From NCBI RefSeq assembly GCF_051014685.1, contig NW_027478759.1, positions 519,582-583,581 of the forward strand: a stretch of 64,000 bases of DNA, written 5' to 3'. Shown here piece by piece: positions 30,808-44,600 of the stretch (the stretch's first letter is position 1; every line of letters starts with the position of its first letter). A model generated the notes under the pieces. The model worked only from the letters and a program-made list of their open reading frames with translations, did no database searches and was not told where the DNA came from. The DNA comes from Ptiloglossa arizonensis. Its lineage: Eukaryota; Arthropoda; Insecta; Hymenoptera; Colletidae. A program made the translations under genes and the position numbers.

Positions 30808-30815
30808 TATATACG
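30808..30815 (+). other. 8-bp unit TATATACG: phase break 3, copy of break 2
   Basis: Same 8-bp unit and same neighbours as at 25,039, 5,769 bp further on. It is carried by the 5.8-kb duplication and is not an independent event. After it the CpG C sits at 0 modulo 7 to the end of the window (32,347, 60,242, 63,966). Confidence 0.92.
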
Positions 30816-30994
30816 TATAACGTATCACGTATAACGTATAACGTATAACGTATGACGTATCACGTATAAGGTATGACCTATAACGCATTACGTATAGTGT
30901 ATAACGCATAACATATAACGTATAACGTATAACGTATAACGTATAACGTATAACGTATAAAGTATAACGTATAACGTATAACGTGTAACGTATA

Positions 30995-32525
30995 ACGTAT
31001 ATCCTATAACGCATAACGTATAGCGTATAACGCATAACGTATAACGTATAACGTATAACGTATAACGTCTAACGTTTAACGTATAACGTACAACGTATTA
31101 CATATTACATATAACGTATAACGTACAACGTATAACGTATAACATATAACGTCTAACGTTTAACGTATAACGTACAACGTATAACGTATAACGTATAACG
31201 TATAACGTATCACGTATAACGTATAACGTATAACGTATGACGTATCACGTATAAGGTATGACCTATAACGCATTACGTATAGCGTATAACGCATAACATA
31301 CAACGTATAACGTATAACGTATAACGTATAACGTATAACGTATAACGTATAAAGTATAACGTACAACGTATAACGTGTAACGTATAACGTATATCCTATA
31401 ACGCATAACGTATAGCGTATAACGCATAACGTATAACGTATAACGTATAACGTATAACGTCTAACGTTTAACGTATAACGTACAGCGTATAACGTATAAC
31501 GTATGACGTATAACACATAACGTATAACGTATAACGTATAACGTATAACGTATAAAGTATATCGTATATCGTATAACGTATAACGTATAACGTATAACGT
31601 ATATCCTATAACACATAACGTATAGCGTATAACGCATAACGTATAACGTATAACGTATAACGTATAACGTATAACGTATAACGTATAACGTATAACGTAT
31701 AACCTATAACGTATAACGTATAACGTATAACGTATAACGTATAACGTATAACGTATAACGTATAACGTATAACGTATAACGTACAACGTATCACGTATAA
31801 CGTATATTCTATAACGCATAACGTATATCCTATAACGCATAATGTATAGCGTATAACGCATAACGTATACCGTATAACGTATAACGTCAAACGTATAACG
31901 TATAACGTATAACGTATAACGCATAACGTATAACGTATACCGTATAACGTATAACGTATAACGTATAACGTATAACGTATTACGTATAACGTATAACGTA
32001 TAACGTATAACGTATAACGCATAACGTATAACGTATAACGTATAACGTATAACGTATAAAGTATATCGTATAACGTATACCGTATAACGTATAACGTATA
32101 ACGTATATCCTATAACACATAACGTATAGCGTATAACGCATAACGTATAACGTATAACGTATAACGTATAACGTATAACGTATAACGTATAACGTATAAC
32201 GTATAACGTATAACGTACAACGTATCACGTATAACGTATAACGTATAACGAATAACGTAAAACGTAAAACGTATTACATATTACGTGTAACGAGTAACGT
32301 ATAACGTATAACGTATAACGTATAACGTATAACTTATAACGTAAAACGCATTACATATTACGTATAACGAGTAACGTATAACGTATAACGTATAACGTAT
32401 AACGTATAACGTATAACGTATAACGTATAACGTATAACGTATAACGTATAACGTATAACGTATAACGTATAACGTATAACGTATAACGTATAACGTATAA
32501 CGTATAACGTATAACGTATAACGTA
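30995..32525. repeat. 2.0-kb-offset duplication, copy 1
   Basis: Markers here recur 2,009 bp downstream at the left end (CATAACATACAACG at 31,291 and 33,300) and 2,023 bp downstream from 31,375 rightward (TGTAACG, TATTCTATAACG, TATACCG, the TATTACA/AGTAACG group). A stretch at about 31,310-31,370 is replaced in the other copy. The right edge is hidden in a canonical run. Confidence 0.8.
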
Positions 32526-33004
32526 TAACGTATAACGTATAACGTATAACGTATAACGTATAACGTATAACGTATAACGTATAACGTATAACGTATAACG
32601 TATAACGTATAACGTATAACGTATAACGTATAACGTATAACGTATAACGTATAACGTATAACGTATAACGTATAACCTATAACGTATAACGTATAACGTA
32701 TAACGTATAACGTATAACGTATAACGTATAAAGTATATCGTATATCGTATAACGTATAACGTATAACGTATAACGTACATCCTATAACACATAACGTATA
32801 GCGTATAACGCATAACGTATAACGTATAACGTATAACGTATAACGTATAACGTATAACGTATAACGTATAACGTATAACGAATAACGTAAAACGTAAAAC
32901 GTATTACATATTACGTGTAACGAGTAACGTATAACGTATAACGTATAACGTATAACGTATAACTTATAACGTAAAACGCATTACATATTACGTATAACGA
33001 GTAA

Positions 33005-34548
33005 CGTATATCCTATAACGCATAACGTATAGCGTATAACGCATAACGTATAACGTATAACGTATAACGTATAACGTCTAACGTTTAACGTATAACGTAC
33101 AACGTATTACATATTACATATAACGTATAACGTACAACGTATAACGTATAACATATAACGTCTAACGTTTAACGTATAACGTACAACGTATAACGTATAA
33201 CGTATAACGTATAACGTATCACGTATAACGTATAACGTATAACGTATGACGTATCACGTATAAGGTATGACCTATAACGCATTACGTATAGCGTATAACG
33301 CATAACATACAACGTATAACGTATAACGTATAACGTATAACGTCTAACGTTTAACGTATAACGTACAACGTATTACATATTACATATAACGTATAACGTG
33401 TAACGTATAACGTATATCCTATAACGCATAACGTATAGCGTATAACGCATAACGTATAACGTATAACGTATAACGTATAACGTCTAACGTTTAACGTATA
33501 ACGTACAGCGTATAACGTATAACGTATGACGTATAACACATAACGTATAACGTATAACGTATAACGTATAACGTATAAAGTATATCGTATATCGTATAAC
33601 GTATAACGTATAACGTATAACGTATATCCTATAACACATAACGTATAGCGTATAACGCATAACGTATAACGTATAACGTATAACGTATAACGTATAACGT
33701 ATAACGTATAACGTATAACGTATAACCTATAACGTATAACGTATAACGTATAACGTATAACGTATAACGTATAACGTATAACGTATAACGTATAACGTAT
33801 AACGTACAACGTATCACGTATAACGTATATTCTATAACGCATAACGTATATCCTATAACGCATAATGTATAGCGTATAACGCATAACGTATACCGTATAA
33901 CGTATAACGTCAAACGTATAACGTATAACGTATAACGTATAACGCATAACGTATAACGTATACCGTATAACGTATAACGTATAACGTATAACGTATAACG
34001 TATTACGTATAACGTATAACGTATAACGTATAACGTATAACGCATAACGTATAACGTATAACGTATAACGTATAACGTATAAAGTATATCGTATAACGTA
34101 TACCGTATAACGTATAACGTATAACGTATATCCTATAACACATAACGTATAGCGTATAACGCATAACGTATAACGTATAACGTATAACGTATAACGTATA
34201 ACGTATAACGTATAACGTATAACGTATAACGTATAACGTACAACGTATCACGTATAACGTATAACGTATAACGAATAACGTAAAACGTAAAACGTATTAC
34301 ATATTACGTGTAACGAGTAACGTATAACGTATAACGTATAACGTATAACGTATAACTTATAACGTAAAACGCATTACATATTACGTATAACGAGTAACGT
34401 ATAACGTATAACGTATAACGTATAACGTATAACGTATAACGTATAACGTATAACGTATAACGTATAACGTATAACGTATAACGTATAACGTATAACGTAT
34501 AACGTATAACGTATAACGTATAACGTATAACGTATAACGTATAACGTA
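33005..34548. repeat. 2.0-kb-offset duplication, copy 2
   Basis: Starts abruptly after AGTAACG at 33,004 with TATATCC and repeats the marker order of 30,995-32,525. The segment at 33,330-33,390 carries TCTAACG, TTTAACG and two TATTACA units in place of the TATAAAG group of copy 1. Because copy 1 lies inside the 5.8-kb duplication, this event is probably later than that one. Confidence 0.8.
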
Positions 34549-36037
34549 CAACGTATAACGTACAACGTATAACGAACAACGTATAACGTAGAACGTATAA
34601 CGTATAACGTATAACGTATAACGTATAACGTGTAACGTAAAACGTGTAACGTATAACGTATAACGTATAACGTATAACGTATAAAGTATAACGTATAACG
34701 TATAACGTATAACGTATAACGTATAACGTATAACGTATAACGTATAACGTATAACGTATAACGTATAACGTATAACGTATAACGTATAACGTATAACGTA
34801 TAACGCATCACGTATAACGTATAACGTATGACGTATCACGTATAAGGTATGACCTATAACGCATTACGTATAGCGTATAACGCATAATGTATAACGTATA
34901 ACGTATAACGTATAACGTATAACTTATAACGTATAACGTATAACGTATAACGTATAACGTATAACGTATAACGTATAACGTATAACGTATAACGTATAAC
35001 GTATAAACTATAACGTCTAACGTATAACGTATAACGTATAACGTATAACGTATAACGTATAACGTATAACGTATAACGTATAACGTATAACGTATAGCGT
35101 ATAACGTATAACGTATAACGTATAACGTATAACGTATAACGAATAACGTATAACGTATAACGTATAACGTATAACGTATAACGTATAACGTATAACGTAC
35201 AACGTATAACGTACAACGTATAACGAACAACGTATAACGTAGAACGTTTAACGTATAACGTATAACGTATAACGTATAACGTATAACGTAAAACGTGTAA
35301 CGTATAACGTATAACGTATAACGTATAACGTATAACGTATAACGTACAACGTATAACGTATAACGTATAACGTATAACGTATAACGTATAACGTATAACG
35401 TATAACGTATAACGTATAACGTATAACGTATAACGTATAACGTATAACGTATAACGAATAACGTATAACGTATAACGTATATGGTATAACGTATAATGTA
35501 TAACGTATAACGTATAACGTATAACGTAAAACGTATAACGTATAACGTATAACGTATAACGTATAACGTATAACGTATAACGTATAACGTATAACGTATA
35601 ACGTATAACGTATAACGTATAACGTATAACGTATAACGTATAACGTATAACGTATAACGTATAACATATAACGTATAACGTACAACGTATAACGTACAAC
35701 GTATAACGTATAACGTATAACGTATAACGTATAACGTATAACGTATAACGTATAACGTATAACGTTTAACGTATAACGTATAACGTATAACGTATATCGT
35801 ATAATGTATAACGCATAACGTATACCGTATAACGTATAACGTATAACGTATAACGTATAACGTATAACGTATAACGTATAACGTATAACTTATAACGTAA
35901 AACGTATTACATATTACGTATAACGCGTAACGTATAACGTATAACGTATAACGTATAACGTATAACGTATAACGAATAACGTATAGCGTATAACGTATAA
36001 CGTATAACGTATAACGTATAACGTATAACGTATAACG
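34548..36037. repeat. Transition segment between territories II and III
   Basis: No gene. Mostly canonical units with pairs of TACAACG, AACAACG and TAGAACG (34,547-34,592 and 35,198-35,247), a last TATAAGG/TATGACC group at 34,841-34,870, a TATATGG near 35,478, and TATTACA/TATTACG groups near 34,374 and 35,906. From here rightward the TATAAGG block nearly disappears until 50.4 kb. Confidence 0.75.
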
Positions 36038-39000
36038 TATAACGTATAACGTATGACGTATAACGTATAACGTATAACGTATAACGTATAACGTATAACG
36101 TATAACGTATAACGTATAACGTATAACGTATAACGTATAACGTATAACGTATAACGTATAACGTATAACGACAAACGTATAACGTATAACGTATAACGTA
36201 TAACGTATAACAAATAACGTATAACGTATAACGTATAACGTATAACGCATAACGTATAACGTATAACGTATAACGTATAACGTATAACGTATAACTTATA
36301 ACGTAAAACGTATTACATATTACGTATAACGAGTAACGTATAACGTATAACGTATAACGTATAACGTATAACGTATAACGTATAACGTATAACGTATAAC
36401 GTATAACGTATAACGTATAACGTATAACGTATAACGTATAACGTATAACGTATAACGTATAACGTATAACGTATAACGTATAACGTATAACGTATAACGT
36501 ATAACGTATAACGTATAACGTATAACGTATAACGTATAACGTATAACGTATAACGTATAACGTATAACGTATAACGTATAACGTATAACGTATAACGTAT
36601 AACGTATAACGTATAACGTATAACGTATAACGTATAACGTATAACGTATAACGTATAACGTATAACGTATAACGTATAACGTATAACGTATAACGTATAA
36701 CGTATAACGTATAACGTATAACGTATAACGTATAACGTATAACGTATAACGTATAACGTATAACGTATAACGTATAACGTATAACGTATAACGTATAACG
36801 TATAACGTATAACGTATAACGTATAACGTATAACGTATAACGTATAACGTATAACGTATAACGTATAACGTATAACGTATAACGTATAACGTATAACGTA
36901 TAACGTATAACGTATAACGTATAACGTATAACGTATAACGTATAACGTATAACGTATAACGTATAAAGAATAACGTATAACGTATAACGTGTAACGTATA
37001 ACGCATATCCTATAACGCATAACGTATAGCCTATAACGCATAACGTATAACGTATAACGTATAACGTATAACGTCTAACGTTTAACGTATAACGTACAAC
37101 GTATAACGTATAACGTATAACATATAACATATAACGTATAACGTATAACGTATAACGTATAACGTATAAAGTATATCGTATATCGTATAACGTATAACGT
37201 ATAACGTATAACGTATATCCTATAACACATAACGTATAGCGTATAACGCATAACGTATAACGTATAACGTATAACGTATAACGTATAACGTATAACGTAT
37301 AACGTATAACGAATAACGTAAAACGTAAAACGTATTACATATTATGTGTAACGAGTAACGTATAACGTATAACGTATAACGTATAACGTATAACTTATAA
37401 CGTAAAACGCATTACATATTACGTATAACGAGTAACGTATAACGTATAACGTATAACGTATAACGTATAACGTATAACGTATAACGTATAACGTATAACG
37501 TACAACGTATAACGAACAACGTATAACGTAGAACGTATAACGTATAACGTATAACGTATAACGTATAACGTATAACGTATAACGTTTAGCGTATAACGTA
37601 TAACGTATAACGTATAACGTTTAACGTAAAACGCATTACATATTACGTATAACGAGTAACGTATAACGTATAACGTATAACGTACAACGTATAACGAACA
37701 ACGTATAACGTATAATGTATAACGTATAACGTATAACGTATAACGTATAACGTATAACGTATAACGTATAACGTATAACGTACAACGTATAACGTACAAC
37801 GTATAACGTATAACGTATAACGTATAACGTATAACGTATAACGTATAACGTATAACGTATAACGTTTAACGTATAACGTATAACGTATAACGTATATCGT
37901 ATAATGTATAACGCATAACGTATACCGTATAACGTATAACGTATAACGTATAACGTATAACGTATAACGTATAACGTATAACGTATAACGTATAACTTAT
38001 AACGTAAAACGTATTACATATTACGTATAACGAGTAACGTATAACGTATAACGTATAACGTATAACGTATAACGTATAACGAATAACGTATAGCGTATAA
38101 CGTATAACGTATAACGTATAACGTATAACGTATAACGTATAACGTAAAACGTGTAACGTATAACGTATAACGTATAACGTATAACGTATAACGTATAACG
38201 TATAACGTATAACGTATAACGTATAACGTATAACGTATAACGTATAACGTATAACGTATAACGTATAACGTATAACGTATAACGTATAACGTATAACGTA
38301 TAACGTATAACGTATAACGTATAACGTATAACGTATAACGTATAACGTATAACGTATAACGTATAACGTATAACGTATAACGTATAACGTATAACGTATA
38401 ACGTATAACGTATAACGTACAACGTATAACGTACAACGTATAACGAACAACGTATAACGTAGAACGTAAAACGTATAACGTATAACGATTAACGTATAAC
38501 GTATAACGTAAAACGTGTAACGTATAACGTATAACGTATAACGTATAACGTATAACGTATAACGTATAACGTATAACGTATAACGTATAACGTATAACGT
38601 ATAACGTATAACGTATAACGTATAACGTATAACGTATAACGTATAACGTATAACGTATAACGTATAACGTATAACGTATAACGTATGACGTATAACGTAT
38701 AACGTATAACGTATAACGTATAACGTATAACGTATAACGTATAACGTATAACGTATAACGTATAACGTATAACGTATAACGTATAACTTATAACGTAAAA
38801 CGTATTACATATTACGTATAACGAGTAACGTATAACGTATAACGTATAACGTATAACGTATAACGTATAACGAATAACGTATAGCGTATAACGTATAACG
38901 TATAACGTATAACGTATAACGTATAACGTATAACGTATAACGTATAACGTATAACGTAAAACGTGTAACGTATAACGTATAACGTATAACGTATAACGTA

Positions 39001-41609
39001 TAACGTATAACGTATAACGTATAACGTATAACGTATAACGTATAACGTATAACGTACAACGTATAACGTACAACGTATAACGTAGAACGTAGAACGTATA
39101 ACGTATAACGTATAACGTATAACGTATAACGTATAACGTATAACGTATAACGTATAACGTATAACGTATAACGTATAACGTATAACGTATAACGTATAAC
39201 GTATAACGTATAACGTATAACGTATAACGTATAACGTATAACGTATAACGTATAACGTATAACGTATAACGTATAACGTATAACGTACAACGTATAACGT
39301 ACAACGTATAACGAACAACGTATAACGTAGAACGTATAACGTATAACGTATAACGTATAACGTATAACGTATAACGTATAACGTATAACGTATAACGTAT
39401 AACGTATAACGAATAACGTATAGCGTATAACGTATAACGTATAACGTATAACGTATGACGTATAACGTATAACGTATAACGTATAACGTATGACGTATAA
39501 CGTATAACGTATAACGTATAACGTATAACGTATAACGTATAACGTATAACTTATAACGTAAAACGTATTACATATTACGTATAACGAGTAACGTATAACG
39601 TATAACGTATAACGTATAACGTATAACGTATAACGAATAACGTATAGCGTATAACGTATAACGTATAACGTATAACGTATAACGTATAACGTATAACGTA
39701 TAACGTATAACGTAAAACGTGTAACGTATAACGTATAACGTATAACGTATAACGTATAACGTATAACGTATAACGTATAACGTATAACGTATAACGTATA
39801 ACGTACAACGTATAACGTACAACGTATAACGTATAACGTATAACGTATAACGTATAACGTATAACGTATAACGTATAACGTATAACGTATAACGTATAAC
39901 GTATAACGTATAACGTATAACGTATAACGTATAACGTATAACGTATAACGTATAACGTATAACGTATAACGTATAACGTATAACGTATAACGTATAACGT
40001 ATAACGTACAACGTATAACGTACAACGTATAACGAACAACGTATAACGTAGAACGTATAACGTATAACGTATAACGTATAACGTATAACGTATAACGTAT
40101 AACGTAAAACGTGTAACGTATAACGTATAACGTATAACGTATAACGTATAACGTATAACGTATAACGTATAACGTATAACGTATAACGTATAACGTATAA
40201 CGTATAACGTATAACGTATAACGTATCACGTATAACGTATAACGTATAACGTATGACGTATAACGTATAACGTATAACGTATAACGTATAACGTATAACG
40301 TATAACGTATAACGTATAACGTATAACGTATAACGTATAACGTATAACGTATAACGTATAACGTATAACTTATAACGTAAAACGTATTACATATTACGTA
40401 TAACGAGTAACGTATAACGTATAACGTATAACGTATAACGTATAACGTATAACGTATAACGTATAACGTATAACGTACAACGTATAACGTATAACGTATA
40501 TCGTATAACGTATAACGTATAACGTATAACGCTTAACGTATAACGTATAACGCATAACGTATAACGTATAACGTATAACGTATAACGTATGACGTATAAC
40601 GTATAACGTATAACGTATAACGTATAACGTATAACGTATAACGTATAACGTATAACGTATAACGTATAACGTATAACGTATAACGTATAACGTACAACGT
40701 ATAACGTATAACGTATATCGTATAACGTATAACGTATAACGTATAACGTTTAACGTATAACGTATAACGTATAACGTATAACGTATAACGTATAACGTAT
40801 AACGTATAACGTATAACGTATAACGTATAACGTATAACGTATAACGTATAACGTATAACGTATAACGTATAACGTATAACGTATAACGTATAACGTATAA
40901 CGTATAACGTATAACGTATAACGTATAACGTATAACGTATAACGTATAATGTATAACGTGTAACTTATAATGTATAACGTGTAACTTATAACGTATAACG
41001 TATAACGTATAACGTATAACGTATAACGTATAACGTATAACGTATAACGTATAACGCATAACGTATACCGTATAACGTATAACGTATAACGTATAACGTA
41101 TAACGTATAACGTATAACGTATAACGTATAACGTATAACGTATAACGTTTAACGCATAACGTATAAAGCATAACGTAAAACGTTAAACGTGTAACGTATA
41201 ACGTATGGCGTATAACGTATAACGTATTACATATTACATATAACGTATAACGTACAACGTATAACGTATAACGTATAACGTATAACTTATAACGTAAAAC
41301 GTATTACATATTACGTATAACGAGTAACGTATAACGTATAACGTATAACGTATAACGTATTACGTATAACGTATAACGTATAACGGATAACGTATAACGT
41401 ATAACGTATAACGCATAACGTATAACGCATAACGTAAAACGTTAAACGTGTAACGTATAACGTATGGCGTATAACGTATAACGTATTACATATTACATAT
41501 AACGTATAACGTACAACGTATAACGTATAACATATAACGTCTAACGTTTAACGTATAACGTACAACGTATAACGTATAACGTATAACGTATAACTTATAA
41601 CGTAAAACG
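36038..41609. repeat. 5.4-5.6 kb tandem duplication, copy A (796 units)
   Basis: Bounded by TATGACG near 36,052 on the left and by TAAAACG at 41,603-41,609 on the right, where copy B begins. Offsets to matching markers are 5,572 bp at the left (TATGACG, CAAATAACG, AGTAACG), 5,355 after the long pure run, then 5,362, 5,383 and 5,369 (TATGGCG at 41,204 and 41,463). All are multiples of 7. Internal markers are AACAACG/TAGAACG groups, TATTACA/AGTAACG groups, and paired TATAATG-TGTAACT near 40,948-40,985. Confidence 0.88.
36339..36961. repeat. Longest uninterrupted canonical run: 89 perfect units
   Basis: From the end of AGTAACG (36,338) to the start of TATAAAG (36,962) every unit reads TATAACG, 623 bp in all. 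The matching run in the duplicate copy is 58 units. I compared by eye with the other long runs: about 300-400 bp near 10,390, 18,510, 32,370, 47,340, 62,541 and 63,150. Confidence 0.88.
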
Positions 41610-44600
41610 TATAACGTATAACGTATGACGTATAACGTATAACGTATAACGTATAACGTATAACGTATAACGTATAACGTATAACGTATAACGTATAACG
41701 TATAACGTATAACGTATAACGTATAACGTATAACGTATAACGACAAACGTATAACGTATAACGTATAACGTATAACGTATAACAAATAACGTATAACGTA
41801 TAACGTATAACGTATAACGCATAACGTATAACGTATAACGTATAACGTATAACGTATAACGTATAACTTATAACGTAAAACGTATTACATATTACGTATA
41901 ACGAGTAACGTATAACGTATAACGTATAACGTATAACGTATAACGTATAACGTATAACGTATAACGTATAACGTATAACGTATAACGTATAACGTATAAC
42001 GTATAACGTATAACGTATAACGTATAACGTATAACGTATAACGTATAACGTATAACGTATAACGTATAACGTATAACGTATAACGTATAACGTATAACGT
42101 ATAACGTATAACGTATAACGTATAACGTATAACGTATAACGTATAACGTATAACGTATAACGTATAACGTATAACGTATAACGTATAACGTATAACGTAT
42201 AACGTATAACGTATAACGTATAACGTATAACGTATAACGTATAACGTATAACGTATAACGTATAACGTATAACGTATAACGTATAACGTATAACGTATAA
42301 CGTATAACGTATAACGTATAAAGAATAACGTATAACGTATAACGTGTAACGTATAACGCATATCCTATAACTCATAACGTATAGCCTATAACGCATAACG
42401 TATAACGTATAACGTATAACGTATAACGTCTAACGTTTAACGTATAACGTACAACGTATAACGTATAACGTATAACATATAACATATAACGTATAACGTA
42501 TAACGTATAACGTATAACGTATAAAGTATATCGTATATCGTATAACGTATAACGTATAACGTATAACGTATATCCTATAACACATAACGTATAGCGTATA
42601 ACGCATAACGTATAACGTATAACGTATAACGTATAACGTATAACGTATAACGTATAACGTATAACGAATAACGTAAAACGTAAAACGTATTACATATTAT
42701 GTGTAACGAGTAACGTATAACGTATAACGTATAACGTATAACGTATAACTTATAACGTAAAACGCATTACATATTACGTATAACGAGTAACGTATAACGT
42801 ATAACGTATAACGTATAACGTATAACGTATAACGTATAACGTATAACGTATAACGTACAACGTATAACGAACAACGTATAACGTAGAACGTATAACGTAT
42901 AACGTATAACGTATAACGTATAACGTATAACGTATAACGTTTAACGTATAACGTATAACGTATAACGTATAACGTTTAACGTAAAACGCATTACATATTA
43001 CGTATAACGAGTAACGTATAACGTATAACGTATAACGTACAACGTATAACGAACAACGTATAACGTATAATGTATAACGTATAACGTATAACGTATAACG
43101 TATAACGTATAACGTATAACGTATAACGTATAACGTACAACGTATAACGTACAACGTATAACGTATAACGTATAACGTATAACGTATAACGTATAACGTA
43201 TAACGTATAACGTATAACGTTTAACGTATAACGTATAACGTATAACGTATATCGTATAATGTATAACGCATAACGTATACCGTATAACGTATAACGTATA
43301 ACGTATAACGTATAACGTATAACGTATAACGTATAACGTATAACGTATAACGTGTAACTTATAACGTAAAACGTATTACATATTACGTATAACGAGTAAC
43401 GTATAACGTATAACGTATAACGTATAACGTATAACGTATAACGAATAACGTATAGCGTATAACGTATAACGTATAACGTATAACGTATAACGTATAACGT
43501 ATAACGTAAAACGTGTAACGTATAACGTATAACGTATAACGTATAACGTATAACGTATAACGTATAACGTATAACGTATAACGTATAACGTATAACGTAT
43601 AACGTATAACGTATAACGTATAACGTATAACGTATAACGTATAACGTATAACGTATAACGTATAACGTATAACGTATAACGTATAACGTATAACGTATAA
43701 CGTATAACGTATAACGTATAACGTATAACGTATAACGTATAACGTATAACGTATAACGTATAACGTATAACGTATAACGTATAACGTACAACGTATAACG
43801 TACAACGTATAACGAACAACGTATAACGTAGAACGTAAAACGTATAACGTATAACGATTAACGTATAACGTATAACGTAAAACGTGTAACGTATAACGTA
43901 TAACGTATAACGTATAACGTATAACGTATAACGTATAACGTATAACGTATAACGTATAACGTATAACGTATAACGTATAACGTATAACGTATAACGTATA
44001 ACGTATAACGTATAACGTATAACGTATAACGTATAACGTATAACGTATAACGTATGACGTATAACGTATAACGTATAACGTATAACGTATAACGTATAAC
44101 GTATAACGTATAACGTATAACGTATAACGTATAACGTATAACGTATAACGTATAACTTATAACGTAAAACGTATTACATATTACGTATAACGAGTAACGT
44201 ATAACGTATAACGTATAACGTATAACGTATAACGTATAACGAATAACGTATAGCGTATAACGTATAACGTATAACGTATAACGTATAACGTATAACGTAT
44301 AACGTATAACGTATAACGTATAACGTAAAACGTGTAACGTATAACGTATAACGTATAACGTATAACGTATAACGTATAACGTATAACGTATAACGTATAA
44401 CGTATAACGTATAACGTATAACGTACAACGTATAACGTACAACGTATAACGTAGAACGTAGAACGTATAACGTATAACGTATAACGTATAACGTATAACG
44501 TATAACGTATAACGTATAACGTATAACGTATAACGTATAACGTATAACGTATAACGTATAACGTATAACGTATAACGTATAACGTATAACGTATAACGTA

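Larger units (their letters stand above)
27430..33005. repeat. 5.8-kb tandem duplication, copy 2
   Basis: Adjacent direct copy of 21,650-27,430, starting in the TATGACG/TATCACG/TATAAGG group (TATAAGG at 27,436). It includes its own copy of the 8-bp unit at 30,808. Roughly 300 bp at about 31,990-32,350 are extra relative to copy 1. Homology stops near 33,005, where AGTAACG runs straight into TATATCC instead of a canonical run. Confidence 0.85.
11050..34400. repeat. Satellite territory II: TATAAGG-TATGACC higher-order block
   Basis: The dominant block contains TCTAACG, TTTAACG, TACAACG, TATCACG, TATGACG, TATCACG, TATAAGG, TATGACC, CATTACG, TATAGCG, CATAACA, a short canonical run, TATAAAG, TGTAACG, TATATCC, CATAACG, TATAGCG and CATAACG. 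Many copies also carry two consecutive TATTACA units. TATAAGG marks 11,321, 11,643, 12,000, 12,259, 12,553 and 12,952, their 3,283-bp copies, then 19,490, 19,791, 20,155, 20,344, 20,701, 21,268, 21,653, 21,961, 22,325, 22,507, 22,871, 23,130, 23,424, 23,809, 24,803, 25,098 and 25,483, and a second series from 27,436. Spacings such as 182, 259, 294, 301, 357, 364 and 385 bp are whole multiples of 7. No gene is present. Confidence 0.88.
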
